A DNA stretch of 64,000 nt from Pictodentalium vernedei (GCA_031216915.1 CM062289.1:448966910-449030909); one strand, 5' to 3'; shown: positions 8,839 through 20,757, counted from the stretch's first letter. Numbers and translations: made by a program. Notes: generated by a model not told the origin, from the letters alone.

Positions 8839-8983
8839 TTAACCCTTTACCCAACGTAGACGATTTCAAAATTTACTATTTGAAGTATCATTTTTTAAAT
8901 TTTTCGAAAAATAATATTTTTTCAGCTGCTGAATTTGCATATTACGCCGGCGGATGCGGGCGATTCGTTGGGTAAAGGGTTAA
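8839..8983. mobile_element. piggyBac-like MITE, subfamily A, internally deleted
   Basis: Same ends and TTAA (8839-8842, 8980-8983), but the central palindrome is gone, leaving 145 bp. It is separated by only about 70 bp from the full copy on its left. Confidence 0.85.
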
Positions 8984-9059
8984 TAAAAAGCTTTGGAGTA
9001 ATAGTATCATTGAGGGTATTGTGGACGAGTTGTGTCCAAATATTTTTTTGAGAGTTGTT

Positions 9060-9690
9060 GGACTTGGAATTTGTCATAAAATCGGGGGGGGGGGGGGGTC
9101 ATAATGTTCTTAAACTGGTACCACCAATTTAAACCTCTGTGGGCTACTGTGGGCCCCAATCTACAAATGACAAGCTGTCCCTTATCAGGCTTGGCCGGAG
9201 CAGGTGTATATATACGGGAACAAATTTTCATTTCACTTGTTCTGACAGTATTCTCAGGTGTTTGCTACTTTCGTCTTCTATCCATACAAATTCTATTAAT
9301 AAACAAATAACTTAGGTTGAATTTAGTGGATCAGAGAGAATTTTCCCAAAATATTGTTCGCACATTTTCTGCATTTCAAACAAGACATCCACCCCCTACT
9401 AACGTGTGACATTTACAGTTTAAGCCTAATATTCTCACATATAAAGCCTCCTGATGTTGTATTTATGTTAAGAGTGTGATGTACAACATCATCTTTAAAG
9501 TTTGAAACACAAATGATGGTATATATTAGCTGATATATTGATATGTTTTTTAAAAATTCAAAAAATTGCACAAGTTGGAATTGGAAATGCACATTTTTGG
9601 AGCACTCAAGAGACCCACCCACCCCCACGTCACGTCCTGCAAATTTTTGGTGCCCCCCCCCCCCCCTGATCATATTACCATTTCTTTTCA
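9060..9690 (+). repeat. Dispersed repeat, copy 1 (partner at 48440)
   Basis: Closely matches 48173-48860 (ACTGGTACCACCAATTTAAA, ACAAATGACAAGCTGT, AAGCCTCCTGATGTTGTATT). The site at 9110-9113 is a single TTAA where the partner carries a subfamily B MITE, so this copy is the empty site. It contains a G tract at about 9085-9098 and a C tract at about 9653-9666. Confidence 0.85.
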
Positions 9691-10288
9691 TTACATTTCA
9701 AAGAAAACCATTCAAAATGTTTTTTTTCTCCAGATTTAATATCCAACTTTCTGATAATATGATAACAGGGATTGTGAACCAGCCGTGTCCAAGTATTTCA
9801 TGGAGTGTCATTGATCATGTTGTAGAGGTGGACAATATACCGAAAAAACGAACTGATACCGATATCATGGGGATACCCCAAAAAACACGAACTGAACCAA
9901 TTATTGAATACTGAAACTGTCTGAATTTTTAAATTTCTATCACTCACTATTTATAAGGCCTTGTTGAGACTTGATAGGAGTTGAAGGATTCATTTTCATG
10001 ATAGAAGTGGAGGATTTTATTTTCCATTTTGTTAACATTTAGGGGCCTGGGCATTTCTTCTGAATTCTCACAACACTACAATGTGTGTCCCAAATCATAG
10101 AGTGTCCCAATACATAGAGTAAATACGGTATATCGTGAACACAACTAAGTTGTGCTCGTGTGCATCAAAATCAAATGTCTGACATTAACACTGAATTAAA
10201 ACCTTATTATTTGCAGTAAAAGTTCTCCATGTACATGTAGGTAAAGAGTTGATTTGTTTTATCAATTGTTCTCTTTTGGTTATTTTAG
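9691..10288 (+). other. Intron sequence before the homeobox exon
   Basis: No exon was recognised. It contains an end fragment (about 10082-10135) of the MITE family at 51532, with GTGTCCCAATACATAGAGTA. It ends in a pyrimidine-rich tract and TTTTAG, the splice acceptor of the homeobox exon. Confidence 0.55.
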
Positions 10289-10417
10289 GTTTGGTTTCAA
10301 AATCGCCGTGCAAAGTGGAGGAAGAAAGAGAAGAGCACAGAGCTCATTAAAAATTCTGCTTTTGCATTTGCATTTCCATGTCACCAGATATCACAGAATG
10401 GCCCAGATGGAATATTT
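10289..10417 (+). CDS. PRD-class homeobox gene, exon with homeodomain helix 3
   Basis: This exon encodes 43 codons in phase 0, starting VWFQNRRAKWRKKEK. That is the third (DNA-recognition) helix and end of a homeodomain, with Gln at position 50 and Asn at 51. The exon begins exactly before Val47, the conserved intron site of paired-class homeobox genes. It is bounded by an acceptor (TTTTAG at 10283-10288) and a donor (GTAAGT at 10418-10423). The product would be a nuclear sequence-specific transcription factor. Residues after the homeodomain (ELIKNSAFAFAFPCHQ) are not diagnostic to me, so I give no gene name. The exon for residues 1-46 was not found in the window and is probably left of base 1, which would place the viral island inside this gene's intron. 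The next exon is probably 34126-34320. Confidence 0.88.
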
Positions 10418-10497
10418 GTAAGTCATTTAATGTCTGCTTTTCTGCCTTAATTTGCCACAGATTTTTGTGCATTGTGTTTCACTTGCAATTTCACATT

Positions 10498-10570
10498 ATA
10501 ACCCTTTACGCAACGTAACGGCCAACACCGTCCATCGCTATTCACAAAAATCACCAATTAATTTTTTATC
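10498..10570 (+). mobile_element. Left part of a subfamily B MITE, interrupted
   Basis: CCCTTTACGCAACGTAACGG up to ACCAATTAATTTTTTAT matches the first 70 bases of the copies at 48190 and 54042. The MITE resumes at 18703, so the 8.1 kb between was inserted into it. Confidence 0.8.
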
Positions 10571-11330
10571 AACCTCCCTTACAATTGTTTACAACAGGCT
10601 TGCACTACAGTGGAAGTCCCTACTCGGAAAAATAATCTCTATTTTCTTCTTTCCCAAGAGATTTGGGAAAGAAAAGTGGTGCAAAAGCACCAAGAAAAAA
10701 TAAGTCAAAAACTGAGTCGATTGCGACCAGCGCACACCCAGTAGGGGACACTTCTCCTTGTACTAATCCACGGCTTCCAGAGAACCAGTGCGCAGATGTA
10801 TAACCAACGTGTCATTCTATTTTTTTCCACCATCTTACAGGATGCAGATTGTTTTGCTCATCAACAGTGATAGCTTTTGACTCGATGTTAACGGTGTTTC
10901 CTGTTCTGAATTGTGGATTCATAGCTGTTTCTTTACTATCCAGACATACAGGGTTGTGTTTTTATATATTCTCTCGATTATTCCCTGTATTTTTCGTGAT
11001 AAATCTCTATACCGATTTCGCGTGCGATTTTTGCGTATCGTGCTGTTTCGGTCTTTTGTTCATTAATGATAACCCTTTTGGTTCTGCTTTTATCTGAGTT
11101 AGGTTTCAGCTGGGGGCTGTTGTGGCAGCTTTTCTCCCCTCTGTTGAGGGTAGAATTTCTGCCAGTTCCCTTTTTGGCTGTTGGGGCACTTTTCTGTTCC
11201 CGTCGGGCCTTTGTTTCCTGCCACCTTACTCTGGTAGCTGGGGGTGTCCGGCTTTATTTTTTCTGTGGGTTCACCTTCCCATCTACATTGCTCTCACCAG
11301 ATATGCCTAGGACGATACCTTGCGGGCCAT

Positions 11331-14300
11331 TTTTAGCTCAACTTTGGCGAAGCCAAATATGAGGTTTTGTCATGGCCCGTTGTCCGTCTATCCGCGTCTG
11401 TCCGTCTGTCCGTACGTCAACAATTGGATACGGCTCGGGCTAGAGGCCGTATTTATGAAACGATCTTTACGAAAGTTCTTGGGTACCTTTGTTATGACTG
11501 TGGGACAAGAACGAGTGTTTCGGGTGCCGTCCGAAATTCAAGATGGCTGCCAGCCGCCATTTTGTACCAACGATGCAGAAATCTGTTTTTTGTACAGAAC
11601 TTCCATATGAAAGCTCTGATTTGAATAATTTTTTGTATGAATGTTTAGTACCATGAGATACATTACATATCATACAGGTTTTTTTTCTCGTGCTTAAATT
11701 ATGCAAATTAGACTAACTTTGATTTATTTAGTGTTACTTTCAGCACTCAGTGCAAATGCCAATACAGCTCGGGCTAGAGGCCGTATTTATAAACCGATCT
11801 TTACGAAACTTCTTGGGTACCTTTGGTATCACCGTGGGACGAGAACGAGTGTTTTTGGGTGTGGTCCAAAATTCAAAATGACCGATGGCAGCCATTTTGT
11901 ACAAAATTAGGTGCAATGAGATTTTTGCGCAGAACTTCCATATGAAAGCGCTGATTTGAAAAAAAAATTTGTGTGACTGTTTAGTACCATGGGATGCATC
12001 ACATATAATACAGGTTTTTTTCTCGTGCAGAAATTATGCAAATTAGCTGAACTTTGATTTTTAGCTCAACTTTGGCGAAGCCAAATTTGAGCTTTTGTCA
12101 TGGCCCGTCGTCCGTCTGTCCGTCTGTCTGTCTGTCCGTACGTCAACAATTGGATACGGCTCGGGCTAGAGGCCGTATTTATAAACCGATCTTTACGAAA
12201 CTTCTTGGGTACCTTTGTTATGACCGTGGGACGAGAACGAGTGTTTTTGGGTGCGGTCCGAAATTCAAGATGGCTGCCAGCCGCCATTTTGTACCGACGA
12301 TGCAGAAATCTGTTTTTTTGTACAGAACTTCCATACGAAAGCTCTGATTTGAATAATTTTTTGTGAGAATGTTTAGTACCATGGGATACATCACATATAA
12401 TACGGGTTTTTTCTCGTGCGTAAATTGTGCAAATTAGACTAATTTTGATGTTTTTTGGTGTTACTTTCAGCACTGTAAGTGCAAATGCCAATACGGCTCG
12501 GGCTAGAGGCCGTATTTATGAACCGATCTTTACGAAACTTCTTGGGTACCTTTGGCATCACCGTGGGACGAGAACGAGTGTTTTGAGATCCGGTCCGAAA
12601 TTCAAGATGGCCGATGGCAGCCATTTTGTACAAAATTAGGTGCAATCAGATTTTTGCACAGAACTTCCATATGAAAGCGCTGATTTGAATAATTTTTTGT
12701 GTGAATGTTTAGTACCATGGGATACATCACATATAATACAGGTTTTTTTCTCGTGCAGAAATTATGCAAATTAGATGAACTTTGATTTTTTTTCAGTGCG
12801 ACTTACACACAGTAAGTACACATGTCAATACGGCTCAGACTAGAGTCTGTATTTTTGAACTGATCTTCACGAAATGTCTTGGGTACCTTTGTTATCACCT
12901 TGGGACGAGAACGAGTATTTCTGGGTGCGGTCTAAAATTCAAGATGGCTGCCAGTGGCCATTTTGTACCGAAATTAGGTCTAATCAGTTTTTTGTACACA
13001 ACTTCTATACAGCTCAGACTAGAGGCCATATTTATGAACCAATCTTTCCGAAACTTCTTGGGTACCTTTGTTATCACCTTGGGATGAGAACGAGTGTTTC
13101 TGGGTGCGGTCTAAAATTCAAGATGGCTGCCAGTGGCCACTTTGTACCGAAATTAGGTCTAATCAGTTTTTTTGTACACAACTTCTATACAGCTCAGACT
13201 AGAGGCCATATTTATGAACCAATCTTTACGAAACTTCTTGGGTACCTTTGTTATCACTGTGGGATGAGAGCGAGTGTTTTTGGGTGTGGTCCGAAATTCA
13301 AGATGGCCACCAGCAGCCATTTTGTACCAAAATTAGTGCAATCAGTTTTTTGTACAGAACTTCTGTATGAAAGTTCTGATTTGAATAAATTTTTGTATGA
13401 ATGTTTAGTAACATGGAATACATCACATATTGTATGGGTTTTTTTTGTGCAGAAATTATGCAAATTAGATGAACTTTGATTTATTCAGTGCTACTTACAC
13501 AGTGTAAGCACACATGTCAATACGGCTCATGTTAGAGGCTGTATTTATGAACCGATCTTCACAAAACTTCTTGGGTACCTTTGTTATCACCTTGTGACGA
13601 GAATGAGTGTTTCTGGGTACGGTCCAAAATTCAAGATGGCTGCAAGTGGCCATTTTGTACCGAAATTAGGTCCAATCAGTTTTTTGTTACAAGTTCTATA
13701 CAGCTCGTATTTATGAACTGATCTTCACGTAACTTCTTTGGTACCTTTGTTTTCACCTTGGGACAGGAATGAGTGTGATTTGGTGTGCCTTTGTTAACAC
13801 TGTGCTATAAGAACAAATATTTTGGGGTTCAGTCAGACCCACTCTGGGACTCAACGATTTCTTTTCTAGTTTAGCATCTGACTGTCACCCACCTTTACAA
13901 TACTTTACCCATACATTTGTTACAGGCAACGGTCAGTATTTATGTACAGACCGTTACAATACTTTATATGTACCTTTGTTATCAGGTCATTACCTAGATG
14001 TTTGTCATTGCTGTGTCACATACTATACATGTACATGTCTTTGTCTTGACAAGTTGAGCTACAGTGTCATTGACACTTTCATTTCAGTGCTACTTACACA
14101 CAGTAAGTACACATGTCAATACGGCTCATGCTAGAGGCTGTATTTATCAACCGATCTTCACGAAACTTCTTGGGTACCTCTGTTATCACCTTGGGACGAG
14201 AACGAGTGTTTCTGAGTTCGTTCCAAAATTCAGGATGGCTGCCAGTGGCTTTTTTGTACCGAAATTAGGTCTAATCAGTTTTTTATACACAACTTCTATA

Positions 14301-15190
14301 CGGCTCAGGCTAGAGGCCGTATTTATAAACCGATCTTTACGAAACTTCTTGGGTACCTTTGTTATCACCGTGGGATGAGAACGAGTGTTTTTGGGGGTGG
14401 TTCGAAATTCAAGATGGCCGCCAGCAGCCATTTTGTACCAAAATTAGTGCAATCAGTCTTTTGTACAGAACTTCCATATGAAAGCGCTGATTTGAAAAAA
14501 AATTTGTGTGTGAATGTTTAGTACCATGGGATACACCACATATAAGATGGGTTTTTTTCTCTTGCAGAAATTATGCAAATTAGATGAACTTTGATTTTTT
14601 CAGTGCTACTTACACACAGTAAGTACACATGTAAATACGGCTCGGGCTAGAGGTTGTATTTATCAACCGATCTTCACAAAACTTCTTGGGTACCTTTGTT
14701 ATCACCTTGGGACGAGAACGAGTGTTTCTGAGTGCGGTCCAAAATTCAAGATGGCTGCCAGTGGCCATTTTGTACCGAAATTAGGTCCAATCAGTTTTTT
14801 GTCACAACTTCTGTACAGCTCGTATTTATGAACTGATCTTCACGAAACTTCTTGGGTACCTTTGTTTTCACCTTGGGACAGGAATGAGTGTGTTTTGGGG
14901 TGCCTTTGTTATCACTGTGCTATGAGAACAAATTTTTGGGGTTCAGTCAGACCCACTCTGGGACTCAAAGATTTCTTTTCTAGTTTAGCATCTGACTGTC
15001 ACCCACCTTTACAATACTTTACCTATACATTTGTTACAGGCTGCAGTCAGTATTTATGTACAGACCGTTACAATACTTTATATGTACCTTTGTTATCAGG
15101 TCATTACCTAGACGTTTGTCATTGCTGTGTCACATGCTATACATGTACATGTCTTGACAAGTTGAGCTACAGTGCCATTGACACTTTCAT
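11331..15190 (+). repeat. Complex tandem array starting TTTTAGCTCAACTTTGG
   Basis: Units of about 330-370 bp repeat the phrases GCTCGGGCTAGAGGCCGTAT, TTCTTGGGTACCTTTG, AAATTCAAGATGGC and GCCATTTTGTACC. The unit head TTTTAGCTCAACTTTGGCG occurs at 11331 and 12058, followed by CCGTCTGTCCGTCTGTC-type runs. A larger segment (about 13770-14110) is repeated at about 14885-15185, giving a second-order period near 1.1 kb. The head resembles the starts of Helitron-like elements elsewhere in the window. Open frames here are products of the repeat, not genes. Confidence 0.8.
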
Positions 15191-15249
15191 TGTTGTCTTA
15201 GCATGTTGAAGTTCCCCATTATGCATGTTCCACTTTATTTGGTGTTCTT

Positions 15250-17272
15250 TTGAAAGACCATGTGGGCTGGGTGGTCTTCCAGCTTTGGGCTTCAGTCTAT
15301 TGTGTAGTTTGGGCACAGTCATTCGGGTCCTCCCAATTCAACTCTGTCTGGAGAGAGTTATACCCCCTCTTGGGGATTTTGCAGTCTTTTTGTGGTGTGG
15401 ATACCACAGTAGCTTCTGACTTTCTGGCGAAGAGATGCCTGGTTCTGGGACTACTGTCCCCCTCCAGTCGTCATCTAAGGCTGCCACTAGGGTTGTGACT
15501 CCTCCTTTAGGAGCCAAGCTCGGTTGCTCTCTCTGCCTTTCCGTCTTTGTCAACAGCTACTTTTGTATCCGCTGCTGACGCTGCTCCATCGGTGATGTCA
15601 TCGGTCTCCGTTTCAGCCAGCCTCGGCTTATCCCTGCAGGTGTCTGCAGGGATTTGTGCTTCTTTGACGTGGGATATCGGCCTCAACCTTCCCTGGCTTC
15701 AACTCGGTGAAGTTGGAAGTGGTTGCCGGCCGAACCCTCTGCTGTGGTCTCTCAGCCGTCGAGCTCAGCAGATTTTGATTTAGATTCAGATGTCCATGGT
15801 GGGGTCTCCGTGGCATCTGTTGCACTTCTGTCCACATGCTCTGGTCATTTGGCCAGTTTTGCAGGACAGGTGCATGTTTGTGCAGCCTGGACCTTCTGTC
15901 CCTCCGAGGTCCACGGTGACTCTCCTGAGTTCCTGCACTTCAGATCCTCAAAGTATTTCATACCTCTATAAGCATCTGTTTTCAGATGTTTTGGCTGCCG
16001 CCCGTCGCCCCGCGTCGCCCCGCGTCGGGTGTTCTAGAGGCTTGTGACCCTTCACTGGTTTAGAGGGTCAGATGCGAAGCCACTTTGCCGAGCCGTTACC
16101 ACGTCGAACCGGCAGATATGGGATGTGAGCTTTGGGAGGCCCTCTCCTTGCTCACGCAGGTTCTTTCCAAGAGCCTTCCCATTGCCTCCAGCGAGGCTTC
16201 TAGTGGCTTCCAGGTGCCCTCTGCGGCACCGCCTCCTGAGACTGGAAGCAGGGTGCTGCTTTCTGATTCCCCTGGTGTTCCTACACCATGGGAGGCATTG
16301 GCTGGTATGCCCGACATGGGCTATGTGTCTTCCGACTTCGGCGATGGGTCAGACACACCTGACATTGAGAGCCATCAGTCTTCTTTCCTTCGAATCTTCA
16401 GACCAGCCGGAGGTTTCAGCCAGGCCGCAATCATCGGTTGCGGGCCTTCAGCCTGTGCAGCAACCTGCTTCTGGGCGCTTTCGACCATACCAGTTGGTAC
16501 AAGTGGTCAAATCCTTTGCAGCACTGCACTCAAAGCTGAGTTCCAAGGCTATGAAGAATTCGTTCTTCACTAGGGAGATACCTTTTTTCCCCCTGTGCAT
16601 TATCATTCCTACGATTCCGCCAATACGTCAGTTTGCAAGACATTGACGGTCTTGGATCAGGACTCCAATCCAAGTCGGCCTTTATTCCTATGGCTACTTT
16701 GGAGTCCATGTTGGGCTTATCCAGAGAGATGCTAGGCATGCTTTCTCTCTTGGATCACGTCGTCTCTGCTTTGACTGCCTATCTGCCTCCAGATAAGTTT
16801 GATGACATAATGCTCCTTTGCGTGTGATCTCTAAGACGCTCATGCATCTTACTCACACGCATGCCTGTAAAATGGCTATTTTGGAATTAGTTTGCTGGGA
16901 TGCTGTGTTGGACACAGCCGTTCCCTTCCTGAAGGACAGGGCGCTGCTCTTTGATCCGCTTCTTTGGTGGGTCCGCGACTATTCCATGAGTCCGTGGCGA
17001 CGTTCTGGGATGACGTCCTGCATCATTCCAAAGATCAGCTGCTGCTTCGCCAGCTTGATCCGCCTTCTGTTGGAGGCCGCGGCCATTCCAAGCCTAACAA
17101 ACGCCCTTCTGCTTCCTCTGTGAAGCGAAGGGCTGATCCTCGTGTTTCCGCTTCTTCCTCTTACTCACGTGGTAAGGGTAAGCGTCGGCAGTCCAGAGGG
17201 AGGTCTCAGCATCCTTCATCTAGCAGAAGAGGTGGTTTCTCCTCTAACGGGTCTTGCCGGGGCTCGAAATGA
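15250..17272 (+). pseudogene. gag-like region of the first DIRS-like element
   Basis: Several overlapping frames without one continuous reading. The recognisable parts are a helical segment near 16690-16830 (SREMLGMLSLLDHVVSALTAYLP) of the kind found late in DIRS gag proteins, and a Ser/Arg/Lys-rich basic tail at about 17090-17272 (SYSRGKGKRRQSRGRSQ) that would bind nucleic acid. The order, just upstream of RT, fits gag. Frame changes and a stop before the tail mark it as decayed. Gag proteins evolve fast, so this call depends mainly on position and on the parallel layout of the second element at 21427. Confidence 0.5.
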
Positions 17273-17289
17273 AGGTCCTCACCTCGATT

Positions 17290-18702
17290 CGTCCCAGGTT
17301 GGAGGAGGAATATCCGAGTTTGCAGACCGTTGGGCCACGATCACATCCAATCCTTGGGTGTTAGATGTTCGGTCCAGTCTGCTGATATCCTTTCGGAGGC
17401 ACCCCACGCTGTCGAGAGTGCCTCTTCCAACCCAAGTTCCTTTAGACATTTCATTTCGGGAACTTTTGTTCAAGGAGATAGACAATTTCCTGTCAAAGGG
17501 GGCGATCGAGGTCATCCGGAACATTCATTCAGTGGGATTTTATTCCCGCCTGTTCTTGGTGCTGAAGAAGGACGGCCGACTCCGACCGGTTATCGATCTG
17601 GGTATCCTGAACCAGTCTATCATTGCTCCCAAGTTCAGCATGGAGACTCCATTTACCAGGGAGATTTCGCTTCCAGCATCGACCTGCAAGATGCTTACTT
17701 TTACGTTCTGATTCATCGGACATCGCGAAAGTATCTCAGGTTCTCTTTTCTGGGGCGAATTTACCAGTTTAAAGCCATGCCTTTTTGGCCTCAGCCTGGC
17801 TCCTTGGGCCTTCATTCGACTGATGTCGCATGTGATAGCCTTCCATCGCACTCAGTCCCGGGTGACTACTTCAGCGTATCTGGACGATATCCTCCAGAGG
17901 CACTCCAATGCTGCTCTTTTGGAGTCAGATGTCGCCACACTTGAGCCTGCTCACATCGCTAGGGTTCAGAGTAAGGAGAAGTTAGACCTGGTCCCTTCTC
18001 AGTCATTTTGTCATCTGGGTATGGACTTCCATACTCAGCTGAATACGGTGGCGGTTCCCAGGGCGAGGGCTGTGATTCTCTCGGCTTTCGCCCTGACTCT
18101 GATCCAGTCCACGTCTGTGACAGTTTGGAGTATTCTCTGGCTGCTCGGTCTCTGCGGTTTGGTGACGGATCTCATTCTTCTAGGTCGGCTGCATGTCAGA
18201 CCTCTCCAACACTTTCTCAGTTGTTGGAGGCCGAATGTCGATCATCTGGATCTGGTGCTTCAGTTACCAGCATCTCTTCATCATCGCCTTCTTCCCTGGA
18301 CGGATGTTCAGAGGATTATGCAGGGAGTTCCGTTGGACTTGCCCATGTCTGATCGTGTTCTGTCGGCTGATGCCAGTGATCTTGAATGGTGTGCGACGTT
18401 GGATCCTCTGGTCTTTCTCTTCACGGTGTATGGGATCAGGATCAAGCAGCTCTTCACATCAACCAGAAGGAGCTTCTTGCTCTTCTTCTGAGTTTCCGGC
18501 AGTGGATCCACCACCTTTCGAATCATCAGATCCTACTGTAGTCGAACAATTCGACAGTGGTCGCATACATTTGGAACCAGGGCGGCAATCACTCGGTTCT
18601 CATGTATGATTTGGCTCTGGATCTTCTGCTGCTCGCACAAGATGTAAATGCCGGGGATGGTGGTTCGTCACATTCCCGGTCGTCTGAATGTTCTAGCCGA
18701 TT
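17290..18702 (+). pseudogene. DIRS-like reverse transcriptase-RNase H, frameshifted and truncated
   Basis: The RT copies element RNA into DNA; RNase H removes the RNA strand. Seen: GFYSRLFLVLKKDGRLRPVIDL (finger/palm start), a frame change near 17650, SSIDLQDAYFYV, RKYLRF and YQFKAMPF, a second frame change near 17790, then the catalytic AYLDDIL at about 17874-17894, a thumb region, and RNase H with LSADASDLEW near 18365. The sequence closes with HIPGRLNVLADF and stops at the MITE junction (18702), so the end of RNase H and the recombinase are absent. The 'KKDG-LRPVIDL ... SIDLQDAYF' spelling is typical of DIRS/tyrosine-recombinase retroelements; Gypsy is the alternative. At least two frameshifts make it inactive. 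Confidence 0.7.
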
Positions 18703-18857
18703 TCATTTTTTGTCTAAAAAACATAGGTTATGACCCCACTTTGGAATGAGTTCAACAACGAATCTTCATTATTGAGACACAAAATGAAAAAAATTAGTTA
18801 TTCAAAAATTTTGTTTGCAAATGTCGTCTGCTTTTCATGTTAAGTTACGGGTTATGC
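18703..18857 (+). mobile_element. Right part of the interrupted subfamily B MITE
   Basis: CATTTTTTGTCTAAAAAACA through AAATGTCGTCTGCTTTTCAT to GTTACGGGTTAT. It completes the MITE begun at 10498; the central palindrome and right end are decayed. Confidence 0.75.
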
Positions 18858-19257
18858 AACAATTTTTAGCATCTGAGCAACTTTGAAAACAAACCCTGGC
18901 CAGAGGTGGAAGAAATGGGAGGGGCCAGAGAAACTACTCGACTCCCTTTCCTTTTCAGATCATAAATGTTTGCCTCCTCCCCAACAGAATTCACGCTGTT
19001 GAGTGCCAATTGCACTACAAATTTTGATTTGGCACCCAAAAAATCTTCATTGGCTAAAATTTTGGGACCAAAAAAGTTCCTTTCACTTGTAAAGGAATTC
19101 CATTGCAACAGTAAAGGGAGCGATCATTGACGAAGCAAATGGAAAAAGTAACTCCAACCCAGTGACTTTGTCAATAGGGTTTTAGAAATAGTATTTGGAA
19201 AACTTTCAATGTTAATTGTCGGTGAGTAGTAATGGGGGGTGGGGGGGGGGGGGGGGT
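18858..19257. other. Non-coding stretch with a long G tract
   Basis: No gene recognised. A G tract interrupted by one T lies at about 19234-19256, directly before the SINE head. Confidence 0.5.
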
Positions 19258-20158
19258 GAATCGCTGTGACTCAGTGGTAGACTGTTGGACTTCTATGCTA
19301 GAGGTCCCGAGTTTGATCCCCATCCGGGATTAGGGTTGTCACGATTTTTCATTTTAGGAATCGATTAATCGTCACAAATAATCGATGAATAGTACCTAGA
19401 TGACCCCCACCCCCCTCTCCCTCTCTTTGAAGTCGATAAAAATGAAGTTCAAGTCAGCTGACCTACCTCAAGTAAACAACGAAGATGATCAAATTTTAGA
19501 GATATTCAAAGCTTTGATGTTCTGAACTTTTGAACCGTCAGTGTAATAATCAAGACCGGTCGGCAGTTGCGAACTTCGCAACTGCCGACCGGTCTTGATT
19601 ATTACACTGACGGTTCAAAAATTCAGAACATCAAAGCTTTGATGAATGCACATGGAAGACAAATGCTTTCTACGGCTTCTTGGGGTTTAACATCGATGTT
19701 CTTAACTCTTTACCTTTAGAAACAATAGTTTTTTCATCAAATTTTCTTTTAATTATTAAACATCTAAAACGGGATACAATTCACCGATTATTCGACAACG
19801 AAAAATACTAATCGATTTCGCCGTGACCGATCAACAATCGATTAATTGTGACAGCCTTATCCGGGATGACCCACGTGGTGTCCTTGGGCAAGGCACTTTA
19901 TCCTGGTTGCCTACATGGGGGAACAATGACGCCATGTATTAAGGCATACTGCATATTGATGGTGCACATGTCTTCAACTGCCGTAACCCTTCTTGAGCGG
20001 ACCTTGAACAGTGTTAGAATGTTGAGGAGCTGACAGTTGCTTGTCGATGCTCGGTGGTTCTCTCCAGGTACTCTGGCTTCCTCCACCCGTAAACTGTCAC
20101 GGTCACTATTAGTCATTGTGCATAAGTATGTGACCTTAAACACCAATAAATAAATATA
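19258..20158 (+). mobile_element. SINE with tRNA-like head, split by a hAT MITE
   Basis: The head at 19265-19330 reads like a tRNA gene, with box A-like TGACTCAGTGGTAGAC and box B-like GGTCCCGAGTTTGATCCCC. After the MITE the body resumes at 19860 with the shared SINE middle GTCCTTGGGCAAGGCACTTT and the CTTCCTCCACCCG tail, ending in CCAATAAATAAATA. It shares body and tail with the 5S-headed SINEs, so the two families are head-swapped relatives. Confidence 0.8.
19331..19859 (+). mobile_element. hAT-type MITE with 8-bp target duplication
   Basis: A 529-bp element. Ends TAGGGTTGTCACGATT and (complement of the right end) TAAGGCTGTCACAATT, flanked by the perfect 8-bp duplication TCCGGGAT (19323-19330 and 19860-19867). 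A central palindrome around 19555-19600 contains GACCGGTCGGCAGTTGCGAA and its inverse. 8-bp duplications with such ends are diagnostic of hAT. Confidence 0.92.
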
Positions 20159-20174
20159 AATAGTAGTGATGGGG

Positions 20175-20544
20175 CATTGTTTTTTATGCCTCCATGACAA
20201 AAGTCGGGGGATAAATTGTTTTACCTCTGTCCATCCGTCCATTCATCCATCTGCACATAGGGTACAAGGTTTGTTTGCCTGACTCCTCTTACAGTTTTCA
20301 AGCTAGAATCTTTTTATTTTGCCCTTGCGATGAATAGTTGGGGGCATATTGTTTTATCCCTGTCCATCCATCCGTCCATCCATTCGCTTGCGATGAATAG
20401 TTGGGGGGCATATTGTTTTATCCCTGCCCATCCATCTGTCTATCCATTCGCTGTCCATCCACTGCCTGTCTGTGTATTCGTCCACATCTGAGGTGCATTG
20501 TTTGTATGGCTAACTGCTCTCGCACTTTCAAGCTAGGACCTTTC
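20175..20544 (+). repeat. Helitron-like repeat with CCATCC-rich head
   Basis: Starts TTTTTATGCCTCCATGAC, then TCCATCCGTCCATTCATCC-type runs and two degenerate units (TGCGATGAATAGTTGGGGGC at about 20328 and 20387). Same architecture as 37999, 48893 and 60337. The DIRS element at 20545 lies within it. Confidence 0.6.
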
Positions 20545-20757
20545 TATTTTTATATTGTAACTAATGACGCAGACTTAGCTGTTAGCTGGTGCTAACTCTT
20601 AAATATTCAGGGCCAAACACAAATTTTGCCCCCAAATCCACAAAATTTGCATCCAAATCAATAAAACTGATGTCCTATATGGCCCTCCATACTTTTGCCT
20701 ACTGCGCATGAACAGTGTCAAGGAAGTACCGAAATTGGCGCCAAGACTCATACTTTG
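20545..20757 (+). repeat. DIRS left inverted terminal repeat
   Basis: Matches the complement of 27107-27331 through GGTGCTAACTCTTAAATATT and AGTGTCAAGGAAGTACCGAA. The extreme start (TTTTTATATTGTAACTAATG) matches the complement of 26933-26962. Confidence 0.88.

Larger units (their letters stand above)
10571..18702 (+). mobile_element. DIRS-like retroelement inserted into a MITE, 3' part missing
   Basis: The interval between the two halves of one MITE. From left to right it has about 750 bp of leader-like sequence, a foreign tandem array (11331-15190), a gag-like region and RT-RNase H. No tyrosine recombinase and no right-hand inverted repeat are present, so the 3' third is missing, although the junction with the MITE is tidy. 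About 10 bases of MITE sequence are lost at the break. Confidence 0.65.

Noticed and set aside
11066..13479. Several overlapping frames rich in GYLCYH and KFKMA words
   Set aside because: Produced by the tandem array; they shift frame between units and appear on both strands.
15338..16739. Minus-strand frames across the first gag-like region
   Set aside because: Antisense to the retroelement; Gly/Pro/Arg-rich composition mirrors the plus-strand gag.
19265..19330. Possible tRNA gene
   Set aside because: Box A and B are present but it continues directly into a SINE body; no complete cloverleaf acceptor pairing is supported.
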